A stretch of 64,000 bases of DNA from Campylorhamphus procurvoides (lineage: Eukaryota > Chordata > Aves > Passeriformes > Dendrocolaptidae), in contig WBMV01000281.1 of the NCBI GenBank assembly GCA_013396655.1, forward strand, positions 1 to 64,000, in the 5' to 3' direction. Shown piece after piece: positions 35,757 through 48,534 of the stretch. The position numbers and the translations under genes were made by a program. The notes beneath the pieces were generated by a model. The model had not been told where the DNA came from and did not search any database. It worked only from the letters and a program-made list of their open reading frames with translations. How positions within the stretch are numbered: the first letter of the stretch is position 1; each line of letters begins with the position of its first letter.

Positions 35757-35986
35757 TATTCCTGTTTCCCCACCTCAGTAATTAACAACTCCTGAGGGCA
35801 AAGGAATGACAATGGTGCCCTGCCCAGAGATCTATGAGATCTATATCCTGTTTAGGGAATATGACATGAGTTGCTTGACAGATGTGACAGGGCCAGGGAG
35901 AGACACAGAGAGGTATTTTATATGTGGGGGAGGGAATTCAGTGCCTTGGAAGAAAATGCCTCTACAGGGGAGAAAGGAGTGGTGGA
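35757..35986. repeat. Duplicated block D, second copy
   Basis: Pairs with 35518-35754 and continues into unique purine-rich DNA after 35986. No gene is seen; the 63-aa frame here is interrupted in the other copy by the 7-base difference. Confidence 0.92.
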
Positions 35987-38900
35987 AGAGGAGTTGAAAA
36001 AGAATAGGAAAAGGTGATTTGGGAATGAAACAGAAAAATGGGAAAACAAACTCTGAGGTAAGTAAAGCTAGAATAGGCTGCTGAGGGGAGGAAGTTTTAA
36101 GGAGGGGAAACACCCTGGGGGAAATAAGAGTTGCAGGATAATGATAGAAGTTCCTAAACTAAGGAGAGACTAACCTAAAGGGTAAATGATGTCCTAAAAA
36201 AAGGAGGGAGGGCTCACAAAAACTCATCCTAAATGGCAATGAATGAAGTTGAAAGGAGATCTAATTTGATAGTGCAGTTAATACCACATTTTACAATAAC
36301 TTGAAGTCTGTACTAACATTGCAAGCACTGCAGAATTTCAGTGTCTTGACAAAAAGGCTATTAAAGCTTCTGCAAGACAACATGTCTCTGATTCCCCTTA
36401 GTGCCAGGGGCTTAGAGAAACAAAGGAAATCCTCAGACTTTTCTGGCAGCCTTTTAGGGGTCCCACTTGTGGATCATTGTGTAGCAACACCTGCAAAACT
36501 TTCATACTTATGTAATATTTAAACCATAATAACAAACACATCACTGTTTGTCTCACACCTTCATCATTTAGAAATATTTTAGCCATACTAACAAATACTT
36601 CACTGCTTTCTCAAACTTCACAGTTTTACATGTTTTCCTACTTCTGTGCTTTTTGCTTTCTGTGTATAAACAGTATTTTTATTTCTTTGGGTCTACCAGA
36701 TCAGTAATTTTATGACCTTAATTGTGTGCCTTAGTAGAGCAGAAAACAGAACAGGAGCTGGATGGCATTATTAGTAATCATAAAGATTATAAGATTATAA
36801 CAATAGTTATTATAAAGATTCAACTGTAATAGCTTAACCCTTTCAAGTGTCACATCTGTCTTTGAGGACCAGCTTTCCACTCTGGAGGCATCTTTGATTA
36901 GAACATTGTCATTCTTGCTCATCCTGGGAGGTGTATTCAGGACTGCAGGTCCTGGCTTGGAAGGGAAATAAGAAACCTGAAAAACCTTGAGCTGTCCCAT
37001 TGCAGCTCAAATGTGCACTTTGATTTAATAAAAATGATTCAGTTGGTTTAGGCTTTTTTTTTTTTAATTGAAAATTTGAGCAAATCTTTCATTTTAAGGA
37101 GCTTCAATGGACAGTATTGGGGGGGTTTGGTGTTCGGTTTTTTTCCCCAGTGTGGGTTATCCTGCAGTCTTTGATGGTAATCCAACATTGATCCAAATTT
37201 TAGGGATGTCCAGCAGTCCTGGAGAAGCTCTTCTAGAATAAATGAGAATTTTTCACAGGAGTCACTGTGGTTGGAATCTACACTGAATCCCAGAGAAACA
37301 TCAGAAGCTGGGATTTCTCAGTTATTCCTGGAATTCCTGACCCACTTCAGGCAATGTAGAAAAACTGGAGGATCCTGGATTTTGAGTCAAATGAGCAAAT
37401 GTGCAGGACTCACTTCTCCTGGTACTTTTATTTGCTTTTCCCCAGGGGCTGGGAGGAGTCTCAGCAGTTACAGGTTGGAAGACAAACTCAGTTTGGTGGT
37501 GTGGTTTTCTCTTTTATTTTCCCCAATTTTTTTTCCCTTTTCCCCCCTGTGGATTGCAGTTGTTTCATTGAGAGAAGTGTGGTGTAATTTATGGGAACTT
37601 TAATATCAGTTGGGATAATCTGTGTAAGTAGCCTTAGCACATGGACAGGAGTGAAGCTGATGTTTGGGTTTATGTCAGCTGTGTATATTTGTACACATTT
37701 TATATATTCTATATACATCTCTGTGTTTTATTAAACAAATATCTATTTTTTTTAACTAAAGTCAGTGAGGTTCAGTTAGAGGTACACAATGGAACGGATA
37801 ATTAGCACTGCAAAAAGTGCTTAGACAAAAATTACTTTGCATTATTCACTGTTTCGTTTTTCATAACGTGTAGCAGGCGTGAAAAATGGAATTAATTATT
37901 AGAAGAAATGTCCTACAGAGCATTAGAGGTTCTTGTTGCTTTGTTTTGTTTCCTAAAGAAGCACAATTTTAAAATTTATGTCTTGAAAATGCTACTAGGT
38001 ACATAATTATCATCTTCTGCCCAAATGATGTACAGGATCTCATTTAAAGGTATGGAAGTATAAAACCAGGATTTTAAAAATTAGCATCATTCTACTAAAA
38101 GGTCCCATTCAGAGAACCTGCCTTGCCCAGGAGGTGCAGACAAAATGTACTTTTTTAGCACCTCTATACAAATTTTTCTTACAAAGATTATTTCTCTGAT
38201 CAGCTAGGCCTGTGCATAGACATAAAAGAGGATATAAAGAAAATCAAATTAAACAGCTTCATCTGAGACAAAGAGGTTATGAGGCCACAGACATTTGCCC
38301 TGCAGGATGTGCTGCTCTGTAAGTTTACACATGGAGCCTTTAGCTTGTAAAAGGCAGCCTGGAATTTTAATTGGCCTTCTGAGCTGGCAAAGGCAATAAG
38401 GCAGTGGGTTTAGGCCCAGCACTGGATCCCAGCACTAATTCCCAAATAATCTTCATCTCAACACCCAGGGATACCTGGAAGTGGATCCCTGGAACTCTTC
38501 ATTTTGTCACCTTTTCACGTTATAAGTCAAATGAAATTTTATTTAAATTTAAGCTTGTAGAGATGCCTGTACTTAAAAACAAAAACAATGAAAAAAATGG
38601 TCCTTCTCTAATTTTTGCTGGTTTATTGAAAAGCAAGTAGCTAAAATGAGGATAGAGATGGTAACAACACCTGGTAAGGAAAGTCTTTGAGGAGGGGGAA
38701 AAAGGATGTCACCTACCATTGTCATGAATCTCTAATAGAGTGATCTTAAAAATAACTGAGGAAATGCAGAGATGATGTTGCTTACAGGTTGTCCAAGACG
38801 ATATTTAGAGATTTTTGTGCTCGAAGGAAAAAATTAACCCTTAAAAAAATGTGTTAGAGAGCAACTTGTAATCTGAAATATAGCTTTAGAAAGATCAGGA

Positions 38901-39221
38901 AACCATTTAGAATAATCTGTATGCCAGGCAGACAATTTTTTACTACTATATTAAAAAATGTGCATGTTTATTTTAAGGAGTTGATTATTAGTTGTAACAT
39001 CTTACTCATCTTTAAATATTTAAGCAGTTATTTTTAAAGCATTTGCATTTAATTTGCTGTATAAGAGATCCCAGGAGACTTGGCACTTCGAGCTTTTGGA
39101 GCTGTTTTGATGTGTTTTAGAGAAAGCTTGGATTTCTTACTTTTCCTTTTTTTTTTTTTCCAAGGAATTTCTTTTCTCTCCAATATAATGTTCTGTTTGA
39201 AATAAATTTGGAAGATTCTGT
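35987..39221. other. 3.2 kb of unique DNA, no gene seen
   Basis: Bases 35,987-36,230 are markedly purine-rich on the plus strand. A diverged 60-base tandem pair lies at 36511-36630. T-rich runs occur at about 37,051-37,064 and 39,147-39,162. Frames of up to 110 aa (37271-37603) have no known motif. Confidence 0.5.
36511..36630. repeat. Diverged 60-base tandem repeat, two copies
   Basis: The order 'ccata.taacaaa.ac.tcactg', then 'tctca' or 'ctcaa', then 'cttca', occurs twice about 60 bases apart (first unit from about 36511, second from about 36571). The units match at roughly two thirds or more of positions by eye. Confidence 0.65.
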
Positions 39222-39543
39222 AGAGGTCTTATGAGAAAATGAGGCTCAGGGGGGACCTTCTGGCTCTTTGACAGAAGGGAGGACCCAGGAGGGGTCGGGC
39301 TCTGCTCCCAGGGACCAGGGGCAGGAGAGGAGGGGCAGGTTGGACATCAAGAGGAATTCCTGCCTGCAAAGGGTGGTCAGGCCTTGGCAGGGGCTGCCCA
39401 GGGAGGGTTGGAGTGCCCAGCCCTGGAGGTGCCCAAGGCAGGACTGGCCGTGGCACTCAGTGCTCTGGGCTGGGGGACAAGGTGGGCATCGGGCACAGGG
39501 TGGGCTCTGGAGGTCTCTTCCAAATGATTCTGTGATTCTGTGA
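39222..39543 (+). mobile_element. CR1 LINE 3' end, well preserved
   Basis: Forward CR1 text: 'gaggctcaggggggaccttc', 'caggttggacatcaagagga', 'ggtggtcaggccttggcagg', 'gagtgcccagccctggaggt' and 'ggcactcagtgctctgggct', ending 'gattctgtgattctgtga'. The intact terminal repeats and near-consensus wording suggest a relatively young insertion of the second CR1 type (compare 14235 and 24393). Frames of 101, 91 and 75 aa on both strands are inside it. Confidence 0.96.
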
Positions 39544-42500
39544 TTTCCCACTCTCTTTCTCTATTTTACAACATTTGTTTTTTACAAAAATGGTTACATA
39601 CAGTATTAAAGAATGAAGGGGAGAAGGTAAAGCAGCAATAGAAAGGGTGAGAAGTACTCTGGTCATCTGTAAAGAGATCTAAGAGAATAAAAAAATTAAA
39701 AGAGGAGCTTAAAAACAAGAAGAGCGAGCCCCTAAAAGGATGTTTCTCTTGGCAGATGTGCAGGTTTTTCTCTTCTGCAGATAAAGATTTCTTTGTGATG
39801 TTTCAAGTGATGTTTTAATGAAGAGTGCTGTAGTTGGCATGTAGGCAAAGTGCTGACTTTGGCTGGTCGATGTTAGTTATTCATCTCATGAATTGTTATT
39901 TAATTGCTGAATATTACCTTCAATCCAGTGATTGAAACAAATCAGAGCTAGCAAACAGAATAAATCAAAAAGAATGCAAGCGCAGCCGAATGAGCACGAC
40001 ACTTGAACCAATTTTGGAGCTGCTTGGCATATTGCAGGTATTCATCAGGACGAGATGGGCATAATGCCAGCCCCACCAAGGACTCTGTGCTTGGGTGACC
40101 CCTCTGGTGGCTGGCACTTCCATTTCTCCCTTCCACCCTGCTCTGTTCTTCATTGCACATCAATGAAATTATTTTCTCTGCTCCACGGAAAGCGTGGCAT
40201 GCAAAACCCCTCCCATGCTACTCTACTGGCCCAGTTTCTCCAGTTCTGGGAGTCAGTGGAGCACTGGAGCTCAGCAGTTGGTCTTCTTGCCCAACATGAC
40301 CTTCAGGAGTAAATGTCAGCAAGCTCTTAAGCTCTCGGTGGATTTCTCATCAAAGTTTAAGACCCTGGTAAAGCTCTTAGTCTGCTGTGGCAGCCACCAA
40401 CATGCTGCATGTATTTCCATTTTAGAAGATAAAACACGGGGACTCCAGTGAAATAAAACAAGCACACAAGAAGTGCTGTGATCTTAGAAGTCTTTAAATT
40501 TCTCTAATATAAACTGTCCATAAGAAGCTTTGTCCTCTTAATCCTTGCTGGTGTTTAGACAATTTGTTGTCTTACAATTAAATACAGATGGTTTGGAGCT
40601 GTAATACTGATAAAAAAAAATAAAAAAAGAAGATGCTTAGGATTGCTTCAATTTCCGGGTTGGATTTTAACACTAATCCATGTCTGAAACAGAAGAAATC
40701 TGGTTTTATCTGATCTTTAATGCTCGTTTACAGATAGCTGACATATTTCAGTGATTACAGTATGTGCATAAAATAATAGCATTATCGTATTTACTGCTGG
40801 AATAAAGCTGTAGGAAGGCTGTACAATAATATCCCGCTCTCAGTTTGTGCTCCTTGTGGCATAACTTGCTGCTTTCATTTAACCAAGAAGGGGCTTCTGA
40901 CACAGCTGGAATACAGAAATTGGGTAACATGTGGGAAACTCTTAGGTGTAATTATTTAACGTGGAGAAAACAGCTGAAGGCTCACAGAGAGATTCACTTG
41001 CCAAGATCTTTTTAGGAAGTTCTGTCTTTCGTCTCTGAAAATAGACATGAGCAAATGTGTCTGTCTTAAGGCTGTGTAATACTTTTTCTTATCAAAGAAG
41101 GATGGGAATTACTTTTAATTTTCAAATATCACCTTTGCCCTGAGTCTATAAGATAGAAATGTTGTTTCTTATTAATTGAAGAACTTATTCTTTAATGCTT
41201 GAGCATCAAAATTTTAGGGGTTATTTGATGTGAATTTACTTTTATTTGTTAACTTGCAGCATTGATCTGTGAGGAATTCTGTTGATGCTGTTCTGAATTC
41301 TTTGACATCAGTGATTTAATAACCTGTGAGACCCCATTAGCCCTTTGAGTGCTTCTGGATGTGAAGGAGCAGGGAGTTGCTCCGGGAAGGAATCAGCAGA
41401 GGAAAGTCCACAGATAAACAGCCAAGACGATTTGGAACAAGCTGTGATGGAGGATCCCTGCTCCCTGCCCTCTGCTGGCAGCTCTCCACACTGCCAGGTG
41501 CTTAAAGTCCAGAAAATATGAAAGCCTTCACTGATGCTCTGCAGCACCAGCCATCCATCGTGGCAATCTTCCCTCTGCTGTCCTTCCAGGCTGGCTGAAG
41601 GTCTCCTCCTGGCTTTGGGCATCCCTGCAGGATGCAGTGTTCCTGCCCTCAGCTCCAGCTTTGGACAGGGGAAAAGTGAAAGAAGTCACCCTTCCCTTCA
41701 TAATCATGGCAGTGGTGATGCCTCTCATTTCTGTGTCCATAAGCAGATCCTGAATATTGATTCACTTCTCACTTCCAGTGTGTTTTCCAGCCTTTCCCTC
41801 CTGTCCTACTCCCTGGAAGTGCTTTAAGAGGCTTTAAGAGCCTTTTGTTTCAGCCATGGGCAAACCACCCACACAAATTAGTGCCTTGGTTATCAAATCA
41901 AATAGAAGCCCTAAATGACAACCAGTCAGGAGGGATTGTTTTTATTATATTTTTATTCAGTATTCAAAGACTGCATATCATGGAGAACAGAAACAATATT
42001 TGTGGCCAGGATCTGTTCACCTGGATGTGTTTTTCAGGATAAGCAGTCTGGTTGAAAGCAGCAGAGCTGTGATGCCATTTCCCAAATCTGGCTGAGCCAG
42101 TGAGGGATCAGTGTTCAGGCATAATTTCTGCAAATAAACTCTCATACAGAAAGAGGTAACCACGTCCTTCCACCTCAATTATTATGAATGTTTTTTTCCT
42201 AAGGAAAAAGAAAGAAAGAAAGAAAAAAAAAGCAAGTCACTTACCTGGCTTGGCTTTGCCACAAACAAACCCTGCAATGTGCACAGGGGTTGAGAGGTGA
42301 CGAAATGTGGGCTTAGTTTTCATGTTTGGAAAACACTCAAGTGCCCTGGTGAGGAACACAATGTGAAAATAAAAGCTTGAAGATAAGGAAGAACCTGTTT
42401 CCTTCAACTACAGTTCACACCTTCAGAGACAGAGTAAATATTTTAAGAACATTCCCGGGTGTTGATACCTGACAACTTTCCTTATAAACACAAATAACAG

Positions 42501-45500
42501 GAAATCAAAAAGGAGAAAAATTAACATTATAGCAAAATGTTGCCAGAGGTCTGCTACAACATCCATAATTCATGGGGAGCCTGCAAGAAACTGCAGCTTT
42601 CTGCTCTCTTCTGAAGAGCGTGAACCTGTTGTTGTGCACTCCCTTTACTTGGAAACTTGCATGTTTTTCCAACCTGATGCGCAAACAAAACAGTAATTTC
42701 CCCTCCCTGTGTTAAAGCACTTTTATTTAGTCCAGAACGTTATGAACAGAGATTTTATATTCTGAAATGCAGTGGGAGAAAGTGCTTTCTTACCAGTTCA
42801 AAAAAACAACAAACAAAGCCTCATATTTATATAATTACATGATGAAAATGTTCATTTTAAGTCCTGACCCACTGTTCTTTAAAGCCTGAATTCTGTTTCT
42901 CGAGCCAGGCGAGGCTCCCAGAGGCACATTCCCAGTGTCACCGATTCTGGGATCATTTACAGGATGTGCTGGACAGTAACAAGGAAAGCACAGACACTCT
43001 CTGGTGTCACGACTGCTGCTCTGGTAGGATATGCCAAAAGCCGGTTATTTTCCTGCTGGGAGATGAGTAAGGTGAGACAGATCCCCTGGCCCACTCCTTT
43101 CAAGCTCAGTCAGAGCTGTGTTTGCTGCCTTAAGTACGGGTGGTGCAATGGGCAGGTACATCATGTTGCCTTCACAGTGTTTGCAACAGCTCTTTGCTGC
43201 TTTGCAGTGCTGCATCTCTCCCCATTTCTTGGATTGCTGAGGGACTGGCACAAGGATACCTGTTGGATCCTGAATTATTGCTCAGTCATCTCTCTCTGGC
43301 TTCTTCTTTTGTGCTTGGTTACCACTGTGCGTTTGGGTATGGAGTTCTAAGAGCTGGGATCATCTTTTCCATCTGTAGCTGCTTTGGAATACTGCCAAGT
43401 CTCTAAAATCATACCTGGCTGTGCAAGTTTTTTGCTATTTCCTCTTTAAAAAGAAAAATCTGTTTAAATTCCTGTTTCTATGGACACTGCTGAATCTTTC
43501 ACCTCTGTCTTGCCCAGTAGCTCGAATTGCTACAGCCGTAAGTGCATCTGTGTTGACCTCTTTCAAGTCTTGGATATTTATTTCTAGGGAATGAATTGTT
43601 TTGTAATGCTACTATTCTGTTAGAGGTAGAGGTGGTGGAAAGAAATAAAGGAAAATAATGTGGAGGAATATTGAGGCAAATGCAGGCTGTATAGAGTGTT
43701 GTACCTGTGTGAGAGGTAGCTGTGTCACTGGGTACTAGAGGCTCTTGCTTCAGTGAGTTATATCTGCCTATAGGTAATGATGGATAATTGAGTATGAGAA
43801 ACAGCAAAGGAAAACAAAGTTTTCCATTTTTTAACCTCCCTTTCTATTTTATATCAGGTATGAGATTTACAGCTGAGATCTCTCAATTCCACATGCCTTG
43901 CTGCCAGGGAGACACAAATCAGAGCCCGGGCTGTGCAGGCTTCAAAGCTGGGCAGAAAACAAGACACTGCATCTTTAAGAAGTGCTTATTTGGCATTTAC
44001 TTATTTAGTTAAAGATCATTGCCAGGCAGAACTCCCGTGGGAGGAGTGGATGGTTCATTGGGCCTCATGGGGAGGGCGGTAATTAAACTCCGAAGGCAAG
44101 CAATGATGTTAAGCTAAAAGCTCATCTTTAAATAGTAATACACTTGCAATGTAAAGTGGAAGGCCCTCGGGTGCCTGTTGACATAGCGTTAGGAGCTGGC
44201 ACTTTTTTATATAAAAGCTAAATTGAAGAAACTGTTATGAGCTCATCTGCATAAAGCAATATGATTCTGCCTGAGGGTGTGGGCAACAGGGAGTGATTAG
44301 CAAAACGTCTTTTTCCCTGCTACTCTGTTGCTCTGCTAACATGCCACTTGTCACTGAGAAATCTGAGATACCATATGCCAACCTGCATCTACAGAGACCC
44401 CCTTGCTGATTGCACATTGAAGAATTCCTCTTTAACACATGAGGAGCTGTCAAAAAGCATTGCTGAGACGGCAGGAAACGTGCTGGAAAGAAAAACCTCG
44501 TGTTGCCTTCCTCGTTCTTCCTCTTGTGTTGCATCGAGCCCTTCCCAGTCAACTTTAGATGTGAAACAAAACACGTTTACACAGAAAGAACTGGGTATTC
44601 TTTGCTGACCTTCATCTCCTCTTCATCCCATGTGGTTTGGAATTGCTTATGCAACCAAAGCATAAGCTAATCTTCAGCAATTTGGGGCTCTAAATCTCAT
44701 GGAAAGGTAAGAGCTGCCTTGATTTCCATGGAGATCCGGATGGGGCCTTTGGATTGTTTAACAGCGGGTCTGAATTCCTTGTAGCTGTGTCTCCTGGGGC
44801 AAGGAGGGGATGCCCATCGGAATGGTATTAATAATTAAGAGAAAATGAACTTCAAGCAGTAATATAATTTCCTGCCATGCCAGTTGCAGAGCTCAGTGGC
44901 TCAAAATAAATGGAATAAAAAGCAACATAAATTTTTGTTCAAGGGACAGTTTTCTCTTTTGAGAATTTTTCTATCTTAACAAAACAACCCTCATTTTCCC
45001 CCCCCTTTCAGCATTTTGATTTTCATGTTTGAGAGAAGGAGTTTCATGTTTCTTTTGAGAGAAGGATTTAATTAGAATGTGTAAGCACAGATCAAACTCT
45101 TCAGAAACGTAGTGCATCCTAACAAACTTCCCTGTTCACACGCTGTGCCTCACTGTGGAAATGCTGAAGTTGATCACTTCTATTTTTTATTACGTGGGAA
45201 GAGAGTGTCTTTATTGCATTGCATACACTGCAGGTCCCATGGACCTTTGAAACACCCTTTTTCAGGATACAAAAAACCCATACTCTTGTATTTGTGGGAA
45301 CATCCCTGCCAGTGAAATACCAAACACAGTGTGACTCCATTGAACATCGATGCCTGGAAGTCCATCATTAACTCATTGATTCTCATGGATAGGGAGCAAA
45401 CTCATTTCCATCTGTTCAGTACCAGGTGAGCAGCCTGAAATGATCCTGTCCATGATGACAGGATGCCTGTATCTCAGATCTAGTACATGGCTTTTACTCG

Positions 45501-47214
45501 GGATGTTTGTTCCAGTCATTAATCAAATATTGGCAGGATGCTGAGGACAAACCAGGCCCTCATCTTTGGGAAGTTTGATTCAAGCATTTAGCAGCCATTC
45601 AGAGCATGGTCAGTCTGAAAGGAATGTGAGAGAAGATCCCCTCATGAAAAAAAGGACTGAAGCATAATGACAGGTTAGATTTGGAAAGCTGGTGTATCCA
45701 TTATGCCAGTGCTGTTCCAAGCCTGTGCATCGAGGGATTCAGTGCCCTAGGCTGCCTGCGTGCTCAGGGGGAGGGGGAGGCTTGTTTATTCTTCCTTCCC
45801 CTGTCATGCCACTCGTGACAAGAAGAGACATGAAAAGCTCAAGGGTCTAATCAGGTTTTAGGCTCTGACCCATATTTTGAGTTAGCAGTAATTATGAAAT
45901 ACGGGGATTCTCATCTTACTGTGCCCACAGAACTGCACCACTTCCACAGTCTCTCCAGAATTAACTCTGGGGGGATGAGAAGTTAGCAGGCACTGTGTTT
46001 TTGCAAGAAACTCAACTGTAGAAAGGAATGAAATGCAGGTGATCATGCAAGTGAAAAGGTTCAGGGTTTTTTGCTTGGTTGGTTTGGTGTTTTAAGCTGT
46101 TCCAGGTACATAGCAGGGAAAAAGTAGACAAGTGCACAGGTTGACCCCCAGCACTTCCAAAAGATAAGACCAAGGTGGTTTTGGCAGTGTGGGAGAAGAG
46201 GCCTGATGACCTACTTTCCATTCTGATCCATGAGGAACTCCTGCATCTCTTGACCTCTAATGCTTTCACTTGTCGACAAGAGCCTGTTTTGCACAGCCAG
46301 AGCTGGAAAAGGTGAGCAAACAGAAATCAAACCATTGCAATTCCCAACAAATGTCATGGCTGAAATAGTCAGATTCCCTGTTTGGTGAATTTAAAAACTT
46401 CATATGACTGTAAAAAGCATTAAGACAAAATCCCCACGGTCATGTGGCCTCACTCTCTAAGTGACTTTAGTCTTTTCCTGGTGATCCAGGGGCACTGGGG
46501 AGTCCTGAAGTAGGAACCAAAGCTGCTCTCAAATACGACAAGGAGGTCTCAGCTTCATTTTATGCCACAGAACTGCTAATTTCCTCTCCGGGTAAACAGT
46601 AGGAAGAGGCAGTTTCTGCTGTGGCTTTTCTTTGTGTGCCTTTAGACTTGATTTTAAAGCAGATTGAGAAGGGCACCTGCTCACAGCGCTTGTAAGCTTA
46701 GGACATTCTATTAAAAGAAAAATATCCTTTAATGTATCATGAGATGAAACTTAAAAAAATCCTGTTGGTGTCAGTGATGGTACTTATTTCTCTTGTCCTC
46801 CCTCTCTCTGTTCTTCTTTTGCTCTAGCGACTTTGACCATTGATGCTAATTAGTACTGAAAAGGACATTTTTGGCAAGGCTTTTAAATACAGCTTTTATC
46901 TTCTCTAGCAACAGACAAAGTTGTATTTAATGGTATTTGACATCTAAGAGTGACTGCAAGGTCTTTTTTTCTGTTGATTTTTTTTTTCTTTCCTAAAGGA
47001 GTTCCTTGTACTTCTAATTTATTAGGAAATCAGATGTGCTTTTATTCTCAACATACTTCTATACTTAGCTGAGAACATGCTGTGTTTATGTGAGTGCACA
47101 GTATTAAAAAGCAAATGCTAATTATGTCAGTGTTCCACTGAGTGTTCCTTTTATTAGTTTTTCACCGCATACTCTGTTGAGCTACTGCTTTCCATATACA
47201 TATCCTTTAAAATA
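39544..47214. other. 7.7 kb of unique DNA, no CR1 and no gene seen
   Basis: Long CR1-free stretch. It contains a GAAA microsatellite (42201-42232) and an AT-rich candidate conserved stretch at about 44,030-44,270. The interval 41,300-41,660 is GC-richer. Frames of up to 128 aa (42964-43350) are overlapped by others and lack recognisable domains. Confidence 0.5.
42201..42232. repeat. (GAAA)n microsatellite ending in a poly-A run
   Basis: About six GAAA-type units followed by nine A bases. The A-rich end could be the tail of an old retroposed element, but no recognisable element body lies upstream. Confidence 0.85.
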
Positions 47215-48534
47215 ATGAAATTATGTATTTTCTTTGCTGGGAGGCTTGAAGGCAATTTCTCTCAGCACCATCTAGTTATTGGCCTGTATAGAATGCTTGA
47301 TACAGATTTGCAAGACACTCTTGAGAGACAGCTAATTGCTGTAGGTATTTCCTACTTGCCTTTGCTCTGGTGTTTTTGCCATAAATCACTGGAACTGTTG
47401 TCTTTGGAGGGGTATTTCTATGTGAATGTTGATTTTGGCCAGGCAGTATTACCAGATGTAACTGTGCCAGTGTTAGATTATCAGTATTGCCACTGGACAA
47501 AAATTTCTACAAACAGTTGCAATAAAATTCCTACAGCCTTCAGAGATTGGGAACTGGCTGGGTGTTTAACAAGGATCCTTTTAGCAGACATCTTTCCCTT
47601 TCAGTTCCATGAAAGGAGTGTCCCAAATGTAAGCGATCTACCATTGATTTGCCACACTTTTAGTCACTCATATTGCAAAACTCAGCTGAGCAGGGTGTAG
47701 GACACAGGGTGGAAGGAGCATCTCCTGGGGATACACCAGGCAGACAGATTTGAGGTTCAGGAGGTGTGCAGGTCTAGACTTGCTTGCAGGGTGGCAATCA
47801 AATCTATTCTCCATCTCTCATCTCCCTCTTCCATTGTCACAATCCTCCAAAATTGCTGGAGCTCCCGTTAAGTCTGGGGGTTTTGGGATGCAGAGGGAGC
47901 ATGTTGCAACCCTGCTGGAGAAGCCTGGAAGTCTTTGAAGCTGTTTCCCAAGTCCTTGCCCCTCCGTGTGCCCCGGAGCCCGCGATGCCGGTGCCAACCC
48001 TCGTGTGAGCTCCCGTGAACTTTTGGCTCGGGTTCTTGTCCCCCCGGGGGTCAGGGCCATCTGTCAGCACAGAGACATCTAACCTGCACTGGCAAAGTGG
48101 CCCAAGGAAAGGAAATGTGGAGAGGAGCTTCCCCTGGGTTTGTGCATTTCTGCCACAGCCTGGAGGGCTGATTATGGCCCGAGCTGTTGGACTGAATCGT
48201 GGATGTGGCATGTCAGCAAATCTCAGGATTTCCCCCACCCTTTCCAATTCTCTGTGTGCAGGTTTGACTTTCGAGGTTGGTTCCAATTCCAGTTAAATTG
48301 TATTATTTTCCCAGAAGTATTTTTTCTCAAACAGTTAAGCAGGGCACAGTTCCCCAGCACAGCATCAAGTTATTGGAGTCACAACCTGGATGTTTCCCCA
48401 TAGCCCAGGCTTGTTTGATGACCATGTTTCTCAGAAGACAGCAGAGATTTATTGTGGTCAGCTATTTGGATTATGTAGGGATGTTCTCTCATGGGAAAGC
48501 ATCAGGGAGTCATTTCTACCAAGGCCAGCACCAG
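47215..48534. other. Unique DNA with a chance-length open frame and a CpG cluster
   Basis: A 161-codon plus-strand frame spans 47215-47700. It has no known domain, no overlapping splice pattern and a length expected about once by chance in a window this size, so I do not call it a gene. Bases about 47,950-48,055 contain around nine CpG dinucleotides in a CpG-poor window. Whether any of this belongs to the LTR-like element that follows is unclear. Confidence 0.4.

Noticed and set aside
47215..47700. 161-codon open frame on the plus strand, the longest outside CR1
   Set aside because: At this base composition about one frame of this length is expected by chance in 64 kb. It has no recognisable domain, no splice signals framing it and no homologue I know.
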